Assembly: GCA_023391155.1 (NCBI GenBank)
Contig: JAEWBM010000153.1
Span: 1 to 21,972 of the forward strand
DNA from: Acidobacteriota bacterium
GTDB lineage: Bacteria; Acidobacteriota; Blastocatellia; Pyrinomonadales; Pyrinomonadaceae
Reading direction: 5' to 3'
Length of the DNA stretch: 21,972 nucleotides
Made by a program: the position numbers and the translations under genes. Under the pieces are notes generated by a model. It did no database searches, was not told where the DNA came from, and saw only the letters and a list, made by a program, of their open reading frames with translations. Below, in pieces: positions 21,962 to 21,972 of the stretch (position 1 is the stretch's first letter; each line of letters opens with the position of its first letter).

Positions 21962-21972
21962 AAAAACATTGC

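Overview
The window is an ordinary-looking bacterial chromosome segment of moderately high GC content. It is densely coding, with 20 genes called and no gap longer than about 213 bases. No rRNA, tRNA, CRISPR array, insertion sequence or phage gene was seen. The gene set is that of a Gram-negative (diderm) bacterium: LptF/LptG, RecO, a DnaE-type polymerase, AccA and SSB. A DUF6677-like membrane protein, an LptF-LptG fusion, and a PqqD-domain protein with an internal export signal and Cys-rich tail point towards Acidobacteriota, probably class Blastocatellia (Pyrinomonadaceae-like). That placement is an inference from protein resemblance and has not been tested by a search.

Layout. (1) 1-4013, plus strand: the 3' end of a DUF6677-like gene, a 56-residue membrane protein, recO, a fused lptF-lptG permease and a small membrane protein. 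They are closely spaced, with two ATGA overlaps. (2) 4049-6561, minus strand: metK and then ahcY, two steps of the activated-methyl cycle. A strong terminator hairpin separates them, and a near-consensus sigma-70-type promoter precedes metK. (3) 6775-9303, minus strand: four translationally coupled genes (membrane protein, zinc formaldehyde-dehydrogenase-like enzyme, small CxxC membrane protein, DUF2243 protein). (4) 9443-12870, minus strand: miaB, a bifunctional-nuclease-family gene, parA and parB. (5) 12885-17259, plus strand: dnaE and accA, divergent from miaB across only 14 bases. (6) 17295-19266: ssb (minus), an exported beta-propeller protein (plus) and a YdcH/DUF465 gene (minus), separated by hairpin terminators. 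(7) 19389-21952, minus strand: a PqqD-domain/export-signal/Cys-rich protein, a terminator, a short nucleotidyltransferase, tsaB and rimI.

Most of the window is housekeeping: lipopolysaccharide export, recombination, replication, partitioning, tRNA modification, fatty-acid synthesis and methyl metabolism. The most unusual part is the right edge. There a PqqD-like domain (a fold that recognises peptides in RiPP systems) is fused to a twin-arginine-like export segment and a six-cysteine tail, next to a nucleotidyltransferase of a family often found in RiPP neighbourhoods. This looks like one end of a peptide-modification or export locus that continues beyond the window, but its function is not established here.
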